The notes beneath the pieces were generated by a model. The model saw only the letters and a program-made list of their open reading frames with translations, ran no database searches and was not told the DNA's origin. Shown one piece after another: positions 9,461-18,656 of a DNA stretch of 64,000 bases (position 1 is the stretch's first letter; each line of letters begins with the position of its first letter). The position numbers and the translations under genes are program-made. Source of the stretch: Aureibaculum flavum. Lineage in GTDB: Bacteria; Bacteroidota; Bacteroidia; Flavobacteriales; Flavobacteriaceae. The stretch covers positions 38,420-102,419 of the forward strand of contig NZ_JAEHFJ010000014.1 of the NCBI RefSeq assembly GCF_016406085.1, given 5' to 3'.

Positions 9461-9530
9461 GATAATAATTAGTTTAATATCCTTAAGAATCCAATAACCA
9501 ATTTTACAAACTATATAAAACTTACTATTT

Positions 9531-10064
9531 ATGAAAACAAAACTAACATTAGCATCAATTATTATTTTCGGATTATTAATAATAGGATGTAAAGAAAAGG
9601 AAAAGGAAAAAGAACAAAAAGTAGCAGTTGAAGAAGTTAAAATTGATTTAGTACAAGATGAGTTTCCAGAAGCAAAAAAGGAAATTGTGGAAACCTTTGG
9701 AGCCATTGCACAAAGTTTAAAGGATGGTGATATGGATAAATTAATTTCTTTCCATGCCTATGGACCAAAGTTTACTGAATTTAAAGATGGTGCACCACGT
9801 AATGGGGCAGAGGCAAATGAAACTTATGAGCGTGAAGTTTTTGGGGGTGTTACCGAAGTTGTAAAGTTTGATGCAAAAGACATGCAAATTGCAGTTTATG
9901 GAGACGTCGCTAATGTTACATTTCATTCCGATTTTCAATTGAAATTCGGAGAGGATCTCGTTGTTGTTAATGATCAGATTAGCTTGTTGTTTGTTAAAAC
10001 TGACAAAGGATGGAAAATAGTAAGTGAACACCATTCGCCATTGAAGAACGAGCAAGAAAGTTAA
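9531..10064 (+). CDS. NTF2-like (SnoaL/DUF4440 type) lipoprotein
   Basis: 177 aa. The signal peptide ends in the lipobox L-I-I-G-C (C20), followed by a Lys/Glu-rich spacer. Residues about 45-170 have the cone-fold pattern of the NTF2-like superfamily: an initial helix (E-I-V-E-T-F-G-A-I-A-Q-S-L-K-D-G-D-M-D), F-H-A-Y-G-P-K-F-x-E-F, then strands with V-A-N-V-T-F-H-S-D-F and the closing K-T-D-K-G-W-K-I-V-S-E-H-H-S. It should sit in the outer or inner membrane facing the periplasm. Such proteins bind small ligands or act as scaffolds; no catalytic role can be assigned. Diverged 50-bp direct repeats flank the gene. Confidence 0.75.
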   Translation: MKTKLTLASIIIFGLLIIGCKEKEKEKEQKVAVEEVKIDLVQDEFPEAKKEIVETFGAIAQSLKDGDMDKLISFHAYGPKFTEFKDGAPRNGAEANETYEREVFGGVTEVVKFDAKDMQIAVYGDVANVTFHSDFQLKFGEDLVVVNDQISLLFVKTDKGWKIVSEHHSPLKNEQES

Positions 10065-10134
10065 AAGAAGAATTTGAGAGGGCTTTGGGACAATTATAAC
10101 CCATCCTCGTCCTAAATGATTTGACTATTAAATT
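10065..10134 (+). repeat. Direct repeat copy 2 with a possible gene-end remnant
   Basis: 10084-10134 matches 9411-9460. Just before it, one frame reads E-E-F-E-R-A-L-G-Q-L-stop, close to the E-E-F-E-K-A-W near the C-terminus of the TPR protein ending at 13106. This may be the leftover 3' end of a related gene. Confidence 0.5.
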
Positions 10135-10269
10135 AATTATGAAGAAACTAAGTTAAGGTAAAAAAAGAGAATTAGACTTATTAATTAATGGAAAACCCTT
10201 AATAACAGCTGAATTTCCTAATTGGAAATGTTATACTATAAAACATGTTTAACTCAACAAAAAAAAATT

Positions 10270-11319
10270 ATGAAATATTTACTATCAGTGTTATTCATAA
10301 TGTCAATGTTATATTCGGTTCAGGGACAAAATATGTCTGGCAAAGTTATTTATGACCGCCTCTATTCCAAGTCTTTGGAAAATAATGGAGGAGAAAATCC
10401 AACCAGGAGGGTAACAATTTATCTTCCACCAGATTATGATGAAACAACTAATCGGTATCCTGTAATCTATTATTTGCATGGATTCACATGGAGTGATAGC
10501 CTTCAAGTTGCTTATGACCATTTTGATAAATTGTTGGATAAAGCAATAATTAAAGGAATTATAAAACCTGTTATTGTAGTTATGCCAGATGAACATACTC
10601 TATATCGGGGAAGTTGGTATACTAATTCATCCTTGACAGGAAAATGGGCCGATTTCACAGGTATCGACTTAGTTACTTTTATTGATAAAAAGTATAGGAC
10701 GTTGCCCAATTGGGAAAGCCGTGGTGTTGCAGGTCATTCCATGGGCGGACAGGGGGCGATAAAGATGGGAATGCTTTTTCCCCACGTTTTTTCAAGCGTA
10801 TATGCCCTTTCACCAGCAACTTTGGGCATTGCAAAAGAAATTGGTATTAAGGGAGAGGTATATAAACGAGTTCAAGAAATTAAAACAAGGGAAGAATTGG
10901 TTACTGGATGGGATAAGTTTTATCCAAATGCAATAGTAGCAATGGGGCGTACTTATTCTCCAAACCTAAATAACCCGCCTTTTTATGCAGATCTACCATT
11001 TACCTATAAAGGAGACAGCTTGATTATCAATAATGAAGTGTTGGAGCTATGGCATAAAAAATCAGTTATTGGAATGGCAGATAAATATGTTGAAAGTTTA
11101 AGAATGCTCAAGGCTTTAAAATTGGACTGGGGAAGAAATGAATGGAGCCCACATATTCCTTTAACTTGTCGAATTTTTAGTCAAAAGTTGGAAAATTGGG
11201 GAGTCAATCATTATGCAGAAGAATATATTGGAACACATGGAAATAAACTATGGACCGATGATGGAAGAGCTTTAAACGATATGCTACCTTTCTTCGATAC
11301 TTATTTGGAATTTGATTAG
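10270..11319 (+). CDS. Secreted esterase of the alpha/beta-hydrolase (esterase D, PF00756) family
   Basis: 349 aa from the ATG at 10270. An in-frame ATG at 10222 would put 16 residues before the signal peptide and is unlikely. The signal peptide ends near V-Q-G-Q. The fold is clear: V-I-Y-Y-L-H-G-F (oxyanion region), nucleophile elbow G-H-S157-M-G-G-Q-G-A, and a late histidine H323 in G-T-H-G-N that should complete the triad. Family members hydrolyse acyl esters, including feruloyl or acetyl groups on polysaccharides and siderophore esters; the substrate here is unknown. It sits just ahead of a TPR protein and an outer-membrane barrel on the same strand. Confidence 0.8.
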   Translation: MKYLLSVLFIMSMLYSVQGQNMSGKVIYDRLYSKSLENNGGENPTRRVTIYLPPDYDETTNRYPVIYYLHGFTWSDSLQVAYDHFDKLLDKAIIKGIIKPVIVVMPDEHTLYRGSWYTNSSLTGKWADFTGIDLVTFIDKKYRTLPNWESRGVAGHSMGGQGAIKMGMLFPHVFSSVYALSPATLGIAKEIGIKGEVYKRVQEIKTREELVTGWDKFYPNAIVAMGRTYSPNLNNPPFYADLPFTYKGDSLIINNEVLELWHKKSVIGMADKYVESLRMLKALKLDWGRNEWSPHIPLTCRIFSQKLENWGVNHYAEEYIGTHGNKLWTDDGRALNDMLPFFDTYLEFD

Positions 11320-11375
11320 CGTAAAATAAACTACAGCATCTTAATATATTGTAATTAATTGATTAATATAAAATT

Positions 11376-13106
11376 ATGAAAACAAAAATAAATTATATTT
11401 TATTTAGCTTTATGCTATTGCCAATAGCTTATTTTTTAAATATAACATTTTCAGAAATTACTTCAGAGAGACCAGCCACGGCAGGATTAAATTTTATTAA
11501 ATGTACGTCAACTAAGTATTTATTGACAGACATAGACACTACAAGACAAATCTCTCCACTTTTTGAAAATTTGGGAAATCTTAATTTCACTATTAGCACC
11601 AAAAATGAGCGGGTGCAAGCCTTTTTTAATCAAGGAATGAAATTGAGTTACGCTTTCAATCATGCAGAAGGACATCGTTCTTTTTTGGAAACGGCTCGGC
11701 TAAGCCCTAACACTGCCATGGCGTATTGGGGACAAGCATTTGCATTAGGTCCAAATATAAATGACCCACTACCAGATGGTGAACGGAAACAAAAAATAAA
11801 TGAGGCAATGGACAAAGCCTTACAGTTATTGTCTAAGGCTAGTCCCAAGGAAAAAGCATTGATTAATGCATTATCTGCAAGATATAGTACTGATTTAACA
11901 AAAGATGTTGCTGAACTGAATATGGCCTATATGAACGCTATGAAAAAAGTGGTTCAACGATATCCTGGAGATGTAAATATTCAAATTTTGTATGCGGCAT
12001 CAATAATGAACACAGTGCCTTGGAATTATTGGGATAAAGATGGAAATCCATCTCCAAATATTAAAGAAGCCAAAGTAGCTCTTGAAAAAGCAATGGAGCT
12101 TGAACCTGAAAACCCTGGTGGGCATCATTACTATATCCATATGGTAGAATTACCTTATCCAGATATGGGTGTAGCAAGTGCTGATAAGCTTGTTACTTTA
12201 ATGCCAGGAGCTGGTCATATTGTTCATATGCCTTCACATATTTATATTAGAGTGGGAAGATATTTAGATGCTGTTAAAGTGAATCAAGCCGCAATTTTGG
12301 CAGATGAAGATTATATTTCACAATGTTTTGCTCAAGGTATATACCCTTTGGGTTATTACCCACATAACATTCATTTTTTATGGTCATCAGCTAGTTTACT
12401 TGGAGCTAGTGATATTGCTATAGATGCGGCCAAAAAAACCGCTGAAAAAGTACCAACGGGAGAATTAGAAACCTTAACTTTTTTACAAGATTTTGCGGCT
12501 ACACCGTTATTAGCATATACGCGGTTTGGAAAATGGAATGAGATTTTGACGATACCTGCTCCTAATCCGAAAATTAAGCATTTGAGTCTTATGCAGCATT
12601 ACGCTCGTGGAATTGCTTTTGTAAGAAAAGGGAATATAAAGGAGGCTCAAGAAGAGTTGGATGCTATTGCTGTACTTAAGAAAGATCCTGATTTAGAAAC
12701 ATTAGTAGCCACTGCAAACAATGCATCCATCCATGCCGCTAATATTGCTTTTGAAGTGGTGGCAGGAGAGTTAGCAGCATTAAAAGGTGATTATTCAACA
12801 TCAATAGAACACCTTAAAAATGCTGTAAAATTTGAAGATGGGTTAACCTACACTGAGCCCGCTGCTTGGCATATACCCACACGTCAAAATTTGGGAGCGG
12901 TGCTATTGAAAGCTGGAAAATTTTCTGAAGCTGAAATAATATATAAGGAAGATTTGAATATTTTAAGACAAAACGGATGGTCTTTAACTGGCTTATATCA
13001 TAGCTTAAAAGCTCAAGATAAAATGGGAGAAGCAAAAAAGATAAAAGAAGAATTTGAAAAGGCATGGGAACATGCCGATATTGAAATAGAAAGTTCTGTG
13101 TTGTAA
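11376..13106 (+). CDS. Tetratricopeptide repeat protein with N-terminal membrane anchor
   Basis: 576 aa. One hydrophobic segment (about residues 7-25) serves as signal or anchor. The rest is helical with TPR-type pairs, including F-N-Q-G-M-K-L-S-Y-A-F-N-H, A-M-A-Y-W-G-Q-A-F-A-L-G-P-N (about 110-128), A-L-E-K-A-M-E-L-E-P-E-N-P and a C-terminal set near 500-565. A histidine-rich stretch (G-G-H-H-Y-Y-I-H-M, M-P-S-H-I-Y) lies in the middle. Long TPR proteins of this type occur widely in bacteria without a defined role. It starts 57 bp after the esterase stop and ends 37 bp before the barrel gene, suggesting one operon. Confidence 0.75.
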   Translation: MKTKINYILFSFMLLPIAYFLNITFSEITSERPATAGLNFIKCTSTKYLLTDIDTTRQISPLFENLGNLNFTISTKNERVQAFFNQGMKLSYAFNHAEGHRSFLETARLSPNTAMAYWGQAFALGPNINDPLPDGERKQKINEAMDKALQLLSKASPKEKALINALSARYSTDLTKDVAELNMAYMNAMKKVVQRYPGDVNIQILYAASIMNTVPWNYWDKDGNPSPNIKEAKVALEKAMELEPENPGGHHYYIHMVELPYPDMGVASADKLVTLMPGAGHIVHMPSHIYIRVGRYLDAVKVNQAAILADEDYISQCFAQGIYPLGYYPHNIHFLWSSASLLGASDIAIDAAKKTAEKVPTGELETLTFLQDFAATPLLAYTRFGKWNEILTIPAPNPKIKHLSLMQHYARGIAFVRKGNIKEAQEELDAIAVLKKDPDLETLVATANNASIHAANIAFEVVAGELAALKGDYSTSIEHLKNAVKFEDGLTYTEPAAWHIPTRQNLGAVLLKAGKFSEAEIIYKEDLNILRQNGWSLTGLYHSLKAQDKMGEAKKIKEEFEKAWEHADIEIESSVL

Positions 13107-13142
13107 TTATGACATCGGAAAATAGAAATTAAAACATTGAAC

Positions 13143-15572
13143 ATGGAAAAGTTGAAATTAACAATTCTAATACTCTTTACGTGTTCAATGTATTGTTTTT
13201 CACAAGCTACATATACCATTTCTGGTTTAGTATCGGAAGCGAATGGAAACGGATTGCCATTTGCAAATGTTTTATTGCTACAATCATCAGATTCTACATT
13301 GGTGAAAGGAATTGTTACATTGAATAACGGAAGTTACACCTTGGACAATATCAATCAAGGCGAATACCTAATTATGGTTAGTATGGTTGGATTCCAATCA
13401 GCCTATTCAAAACCTTTTAATCTAAATACTGCTTATAAAGTGGAACCTCTTGTCTTGATTGAAGGTGAGGCACTTGATGAGGTAGAAGTGGTGGCTAAAA
13501 AGCAATTGTATGAACAAAAAATTGACAGGATGGTTATAAATGTATCTAGTAGTATTATTGCTACTGGTTCATCAGCTTTAGAAGTGCTTGAACGTTCTCC
13601 AGGTGTTATTGTTGACAGACAGAATAACGCTATATCTTTAGTCGGAAAAAACGGTGTAGTTGTCATGATTAATGGAAAAGAAAGTTATATGCCTGCATCA
13701 AGTGTGGTGCAAATGTTGCAAGGGATGAGCTCTGATAATATTGAATCCATTGAATTGATAACCACACCACCCGCTAATTTTGATGCTGAGGGGAATGCAG
13801 GATTTATAAATATCGTATTAAAAACGCTTACAGATGTTGGGCTGAACGGTTCCTATTCGTTTTCTTTTGGTGTAGGTAACGGAAGTGTAACTTCTGATAA
13901 TATTAGTTTTAACTATAGAAAGAATAAAATCAACATCTTTGGCAATTATTCTTTTTTTAGACAAACACAAGGACAACTATTTGAATTTGAGAGGCGTTTT
14001 ACGAACGAAGATGGTATTCCTGTAAATGTAGCCACAGTATCTGACAGAGATCCAAATCTAAATTATCATAATATTAGGTCTGGCCTAGATTATCAGCTGT
14101 CCGATAAATCTGTTATTGGGCTTCTACTTTGGGCAAGTGATAGTAAATGGACCATGGATGCAACTAATATGAGTCGAGAGTTATTAAATGAAAGTCCCAA
14201 TTCTTTTATAGAACTATTAAATAAGGAAAGAAACCAACATAAACATTTTGGATCAAATATTAACTTTAAACATAGTTTCAAAGAAGATGCTTATATCAGT
14301 ATTGATTTAGATTATTTAAAATATGAAATTGAAAATCCTACAAATTATACCAACAGTTTTTTTGATGAAAATAATAATTTTTTAAGGAAAGAATTTACCA
14401 AAAGTGATAAATACAACCCTATTAACATTGCCGTTGGCAAAGCCGATTATAGTAGTCAAATTAGTGATAAAATAAAGTTGGGAATAGGGCTAAAAGCAGC
14501 TTTTAATAATTTTGATAATGATGTGGTTGTGGGTACTGTTGAGGGGCAAAATTTTATCGAAGATCCTGAATTGACCAACATCAGTAAATTAGAAGAACGG
14601 ATATTGGCTGGTTACAGTAGTATTGACTACACCATAAACGACATAATAAGCCTGCAATTAGGCTTGCGATATGAACATACCGACTCGGAGTTGAATTCTG
14701 ACAAACAAGGTAAAGTGGTGGATAGGGCTTTTGGCGAATTTTTCCCAACAGCATATCTCTCGTATAAAGTTAACGATAGTTTGAATTTTAATGGTTCTTA
14801 TTCAAGACGTATCACTAGACCAACATTTAATGATATGGCTCCATTTGTAATTTTCTTTGACCCAGGCACTTTTTTTAGTGGAAATGCTTCTATCCAACCT
14901 GCCATTTCAAATTCCTTTAAATTCGATGTTAATTACCGGTCTATGATTCTTTCAGCACAGTATACCATAGAGGATGGAACTATTTCAAGATTTCAATCCT
15001 CTTTTGACGAAGAAAATGAAAGATTGGTTTTTGCGGCGGCAAACATAGATAGGACAAAAATATTCTCCTTAACATTAGGGATTCCAATAACCGTAACGCA
15101 CTGGTGGAAAATGCAGAACAACTTTATATTTTCAAATACCAAATTTTCAAATACCGTAGATGGCTCACTTTCTAATTTTGAAAAAAATACAATAAATATC
15201 AATTGCACGCAGTCATTTACCATGGCAAAAAACCTTACTTCAGAAATTAGTGTAAATTATAACAGCCCAAGTTTAAACAGTTTTATAGGCACTTCCACGT
15301 TAAAAAGTATTTATGGAATAAATCTTGGGATTCAAAAAAAGTTTGGTGATAAATGGGGTACACTCGGATTTAAGGTCAATGACTTGATGGATTCAATGAA
15401 ATGGGAGGTAACCAACAGTGTTCCTGAGCAAAACCTGAATACAAATAGTACCTTCGATTTTATGAACCGTACCTTTATGTTGACCTATTCAAGAAATTTT
15501 GGAAATAAAAAACTAAAATCCGCACGTGAAAGAGATACAGGGGCAGAAGAGGAAAAAAAGAGGTTAAATTAG
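13143..15572 (+). CDS. Outer-membrane beta-barrel family protein (TonB-receptor-like)
   Basis: 809 aa from ATG 13143; a TTG two codons earlier is less likely. A signal peptide ends C-F-S-Q. A CarboxypepD_reg-like domain (about residues 24-110, with V-S-E-A-N-G-N-G-L-P-F-A-N-V) precedes a plug-like domain (about 120-230, L-E-V-L-E-R-S-P-G-V and I-E-S-I-E-L-I-T-T-P-P-A-N-F-D-A-E-G). The remainder is a large barrel of alternating strands of the OMP_b-brl_3 group. These resemble TonB-dependent receptors but often lack a clear TonB box, and none is seen here. The tail (E-R-D-T-G-A-E-E-E-K-K) is charged. Ligand unknown. Confidence 0.85.
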   Translation: MEKLKLTILILFTCSMYCFSQATYTISGLVSEANGNGLPFANVLLLQSSDSTLVKGIVTLNNGSYTLDNINQGEYLIMVSMVGFQSAYSKPFNLNTAYKVEPLVLIEGEALDEVEVVAKKQLYEQKIDRMVINVSSSIIATGSSALEVLERSPGVIVDRQNNAISLVGKNGVVVMINGKESYMPASSVVQMLQGMSSDNIESIELITTPPANFDAEGNAGFINIVLKTLTDVGLNGSYSFSFGVGNGSVTSDNISFNYRKNKINIFGNYSFFRQTQGQLFEFERRFTNEDGIPVNVATVSDRDPNLNYHNIRSGLDYQLSDKSVIGLLLWASDSKWTMDATNMSRELLNESPNSFIELLNKERNQHKHFGSNINFKHSFKEDAYISIDLDYLKYEIENPTNYTNSFFDENNNFLRKEFTKSDKYNPINIAVGKADYSSQISDKIKLGIGLKAAFNNFDNDVVVGTVEGQNFIEDPELTNISKLEERILAGYSSIDYTINDIISLQLGLRYEHTDSELNSDKQGKVVDRAFGEFFPTAYLSYKVNDSLNFNGSYSRRITRPTFNDMAPFVIFFDPGTFFSGNASIQPAISNSFKFDVNYRSMILSAQYTIEDGTISRFQSSFDEENERLVFAAANIDRTKIFSLTLGIPITVTHWWKMQNNFIFSNTKFSNTVDGSLSNFEKNTININCTQSFTMAKNLTSEISVNYNSPSLNSFIGTSTLKSIYGINLGIQKKFGDKWGTLGFKVNDLMDSMKWEVTNSVPEQNLNTNSTFDFMNRTFMLTYSRNFGNKKLKSARERDTGAEEEKKRLN

Positions 15573-15577
15573 TAACA

Positions 15578-15612
15578 AAAAAGCCTGAAATATTTAATTT
15601 CAGGCTTTTTCT
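15578..15612. terminator. Bidirectional terminator between convergent genes
   Basis: GCCTGAAAT and ATTTCAGGC form a stem at 15583-15605, with A-run and T-run on the two sides. It serves the barrel gene on the plus strand and pyruvate dehydrogenase E2 on the minus strand. The stem repeats the one at 32-67. Confidence 0.85.
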
Positions 15613-15636
15613 ATATTTATTTTTACTACTTATAAA

Positions 15637-17277
15637 TTATACCAACATTGTAACTGGATTTTCAATAAATCCTTTTAATGTTAATAAAAATTGAGCACCA
15701 GTAGCACCGTCAACCGTTCTGTGGTCACATGCCAAGGTTAATTTCATTGTATTACCTACAACAATTTGACCTTCTTTTACAATTGGTTTTTGAACAATTG
15801 CTCCCACTGATAAAATAGCTGAATTTGGCTGATTTATAATTGAAGTAAAGTCCGTTATACCAAACATTCCTAAATTAGAAATAGTAAAAGTACTACCTTC
15901 CATTTCTTGAGGCGTTAACTTTTTATTTCTTGCTTTCCCAGCATATTCTTTTACTTTTGATCCAATTTGTTGTAAGCTTTGCTCATCGGCAAATTTTAAA
16001 ACGGGAACCAATAATCCATCTTCAACCGCAACGGCTACACCAATATGTACATGATGATTTATACGCATTCTATCGTCAAACCACTGAGAATTTACTTGTG
16101 GATGTTGTTTTAGAGCTAAAGCTACAGCTTTAACAACCATATCGTTATAAGATATTTTGGTGTCAGGTACAGAATTGAATTGTTGTCTAAATGCAATCGC
16201 ATTATCCATATTGAATTCTACATTCAAATAGTAATGTGGTGCTGTAAATTTAGATTCACCTAATCTACGAGCAATTACTTTACGCATTTGCGAGTTCGGT
16301 ATTTCATCGAAACTTTCTTCACCGCTTGCCACAAATGGCATTGCAGATGAACCAGCTTGGCTAGGTGTAAAGTTTTCAACATCACTTCTGATGATACGTC
16401 CACCAGTACCAGAACCTTTTACTTGTGCAAGGTTAATTCCTTTTTCTTGTGCTATTTTTTTTGCCAATGGAGAAGCGAATATTCGTCCCCCAGAAGTAGA
16501 AGTGGTTACATTTGCTTCTTGAGCTGGTGCACTTACTGTTTTTTGAGCTTGTGGTGGAGCAGCTTTTACTTCTTCTTTTTTAGGAGCTGGTTTTGCTTCT
16601 TCTTTCGCTTCTGATTTTGAAAAAGCACCACCTTTTATAGCTTCTACTAATTCAGTTACATCAGTACCTTCATTACCAATTACAGCCAAAACACTATCAA
16701 CAAGAGCAGTTTCTCCTTCATGAACACCTATGTACAATAATGTACCATCATAGAAACATTCAAATTCCATAGTGGCTTTATCAGTTTCTATTTCTGCTAA
16801 AATATCACCTTCTTGAACTTTGTCACCAACTTTTTTAAGCCAAGATGCAACCGTACCTTCGGTCATCGTATCACTTAAACGAGGCATGGTAACTATCTGA
16901 GCACCATCGGGAATTGCAGCATTTGAGCTGGCTTTCGCTTCTTCTTCTTTAACCTCTGATTTTTCTGTTACAGCAGCTTCATTTTGATCTTCTTTAGGAG
17001 CATCTGAATCTCCTTTAAGTAAGTCTGATATATCTTCACCTTCTTCACCTATAATCGCTAACAAAGTATCTACTTTAGAAGTTTCTCCTTCTTGGATTCC
17101 AATATATAATAAAGTACCTTCATTGAAAGATTCGAACTCCATCGTAGCTTTATCCGTTTCTATTTCAGCTAGTATATCTCCTTCTTCGATCTTATCACCT
17201 ACTTTTTTTAACCATTTAGCAACAACACCTTCTTCCATAGTGTCGCTCAAACGGGGCATATTAATAATTGTTGCCAT
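15637..17277 (-). CDS. pdhC: Pyruvate dehydrogenase E2, dihydrolipoamide acetyltransferase
   Basis: 546 aa. It transfers the acetyl group from lipoyl-lysine to CoA and forms the core of the complex. Two lipoyl domains carry the lysines K43 and K167, each in E-T-D-K-A-T-M-E-F-E. Ala/Lys/Glu-rich linkers separate them. A peripheral-subunit binding domain (about residues 268-305, A-S-P-L-A-K-K-I-A-Q-E-K-G) is followed by the catalytic domain with D518-H-R-T-V-D-G524. The gene lies 55 bp after E1-alpha on the same strand, so they are one operon. The E1-beta gene is not in the window. LipA, which makes the cofactor, is encoded at 40.7 kb. Confidence 0.95.
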   Translation of the reverse strand: MATIINMPRLSDTMEEGVVAKWLKKVGDKIEEGDILAEIETDKATMEFESFNEGTLLYIGIQEGETSKVDTLLAIIGEEGEDISDLLKGDSDAPKEDQNEAAVTEKSEVKEEEAKASSNAAIPDGAQIVTMPRLSDTMTEGTVASWLKKVGDKVQEGDILAEIETDKATMEFECFYDGTLLYIGVHEGETALVDSVLAVIGNEGTDVTELVEAIKGGAFSKSEAKEEAKPAPKKEEVKAAPPQAQKTVSAPAQEANVTTSTSGGRIFASPLAKKIAQEKGINLAQVKGSGTGGRIIRSDVENFTPSQAGSSAMPFVASGEESFDEIPNSQMRKVIARRLGESKFTAPHYYLNVEFNMDNAIAFRQQFNSVPDTKISYNDMVVKAVALALKQHPQVNSQWFDDRMRINHHVHIGVAVAVEDGLLVPVLKFADEQSLQQIGSKVKEYAGKARNKKLTPQEMEGSTFTISNLGMFGITDFTSIINQPNSAILSVGAIVQKPIVKEGQIVVGNTMKLTLACDHRTVDGATGAQFLLTLKGFIENPVTMLV

Positions 17278-17332
17278 AAATTTTATTTTAAACTTTTATC
17301 TAGTAATCTATTATTTGCTTATCTTTTGTATA

Positions 17333-18328
17333 CTATAATTTGTGTTTTACAAAAGGGTAATCTTCTTGTTCGTAAACCATATCATACAATGCTTGTTTAT
17401 CTGGATATGGAGATTCTTCAGCAAATTTTTCACATTCTGCTACTTTATCTTTTACTGCTTTGTTCCATGCTTTTATTTCATCATCAGTTGCATATTTTTC
17501 CTTTTTTATTACATCTAAAACTTGAGTAATAGGATCTATTTTTTTATACTCTGCCACTTCATCTTTCGTTCTATAATGCTGAGCATCACTCATAGAATGT
17601 CCTCTATATCTGTATGTTTTAACTTCCAAGAAGTATGGTCCATCCTTTCTAGCATGTTCAATAGCTTCATACATCGCTTCAGCAACTTTAACGGGATTCA
17701 TCCCATCAACTGGCTTGCTTGGCATATCATATCCTAAGCCTAACTTCCAAATATCTTCATGATTTGCAGTACGTTTTACGGATGTACCCATGGCATAACC
17801 GTTATTCTCTACTACAAAAACTACAGGAAGCTTCCATAACATGGCCATATTAAAGGTTTCATGTAAAGAACCTTGTCTTGCAGCACCATCACCAAAACAT
17901 GTTAGCGTAACAGCATCGTTTCCTTTGTACTTATCACCAAAAGCAATACCTGCACCTAATGGAATTTGACCACCAACAATACCATGACCTCCATAAAAAC
18001 GATGTTCTTTAGAAAAAATATGCATAGAACCACCCATACCATGAGAAGTTCCAGTTTCTTTACCGTATAGCTCAGCCATAACTCTTCTAGGATCTACACC
18101 CATTCCGATAGGTTGTACGTGATTACGGTAAGCAGTAATCATCTTATCTTTTGTTAAGTCCATAGCGTGTAAGGCACCTGCCAATACAGCTTCTTGACCA
18201 TTATAGAGGTGTAAAAAACCTCGAACTTTTTGCTGAATATAAACAGCTGCTAATTTATCTTCAAACTTTCGCCAAAAAAGCATGTCTTTGTACCAATTGA
18301 TGTAGGTCTCTTTAGTTATTTCCTTCAT
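17333..18328 (-). CDS. pdhA: Pyruvate dehydrogenase E1 component, alpha subunit
   Basis: 331 aa. With the beta subunit it decarboxylates pyruvate on thiamine diphosphate. The ThDP/Mg motif is G-D-G-A-A-R-Q-G followed about 25 residues later by V-E-N-N-G-Y-A. The mobile loop Y-R-Y-R-G-H-S-M-S-D is present, as in other alpha2beta2-type E1 proteins, and the length is normal for the alpha subunit. The gene is first in the operon with E2. A promoter -7 element, TACGTTTG, sits at 18350-18357. A branched-chain 2-oxoacid E1-alpha is the main alternative, but pairing with a two-lipoyl E2 favours pyruvate. Confidence 0.93.
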   Translation of the reverse strand: MKEITKETYINWYKDMLFWRKFEDKLAAVYIQQKVRGFLHLYNGQEAVLAGALHAMDLTKDKMITAYRNHVQPIGMGVDPRRVMAELYGKETGTSHGMGGSMHIFSKEHRFYGGHGIVGGQIPLGAGIAFGDKYKGNDAVTLTCFGDGAARQGSLHETFNMAMLWKLPVVFVVENNGYAMGTSVKRTANHEDIWKLGLGYDMPSKPVDGMNPVKVAEAMYEAIEHARKDGPYFLEVKTYRYRGHSMSDAQHYRTKDEVAEYKKIDPITQVLDVIKKEKYATDDEIKAWNKAVKDKVAECEKFAEESPYPDKQALYDMVYEQEDYPFVKHKL

Positions 18329-18349
18329 GTTGTTTTAAAGTAATAGTTA

Positions 18350-18357
18350 CAAACGTA
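18350..18357 (-). promoter_or_regulatory. Promoter -7 element for pdhA-pdhC
   Basis: TACGTTTG on the minus strand matches the Bacteroidota TAnnTTTG consensus 21 bp before the ATG. A second match, TATTTTTG, lies at 18362-18369. No clear TTG -33 box is at the right spacing. The rest of 18370-18656 is AT-rich with no gene seen. Confidence 0.5.
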
Positions 18358-18656
18358 GTTACAAAAATACTACTTTAGATGTAGTTCTAAAAGAAACATT
18401 TGATTTTTGTTATATTTCTTTTATTCAGAACTGTAATGAAAGGTAATTATTATATTTTTCACAAAAAATGACACATTTTATATGTGATTAATGAAGTATT
18501 CTTATGCTTAAATAGTCAACATATTAATCATTTGATTAATTTTTAGCTCCAAATGATTCGTAAAAGAGGATTTTATAGCTATTTCAAAGTGATTGTGTTT
18601 AAATTATTGATCAATAATTATCATTTGTACCAACAATAACAATGGTAATACCTGAT

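Noticed and set aside
15930..16614. Opposite-strand open frames inside the E2 gene and similar frames inside other large genes
   Set aside because: They lie fully within well-supported genes, have odd composition (Cys/Ser/Phe-rich) and no family resemblance.
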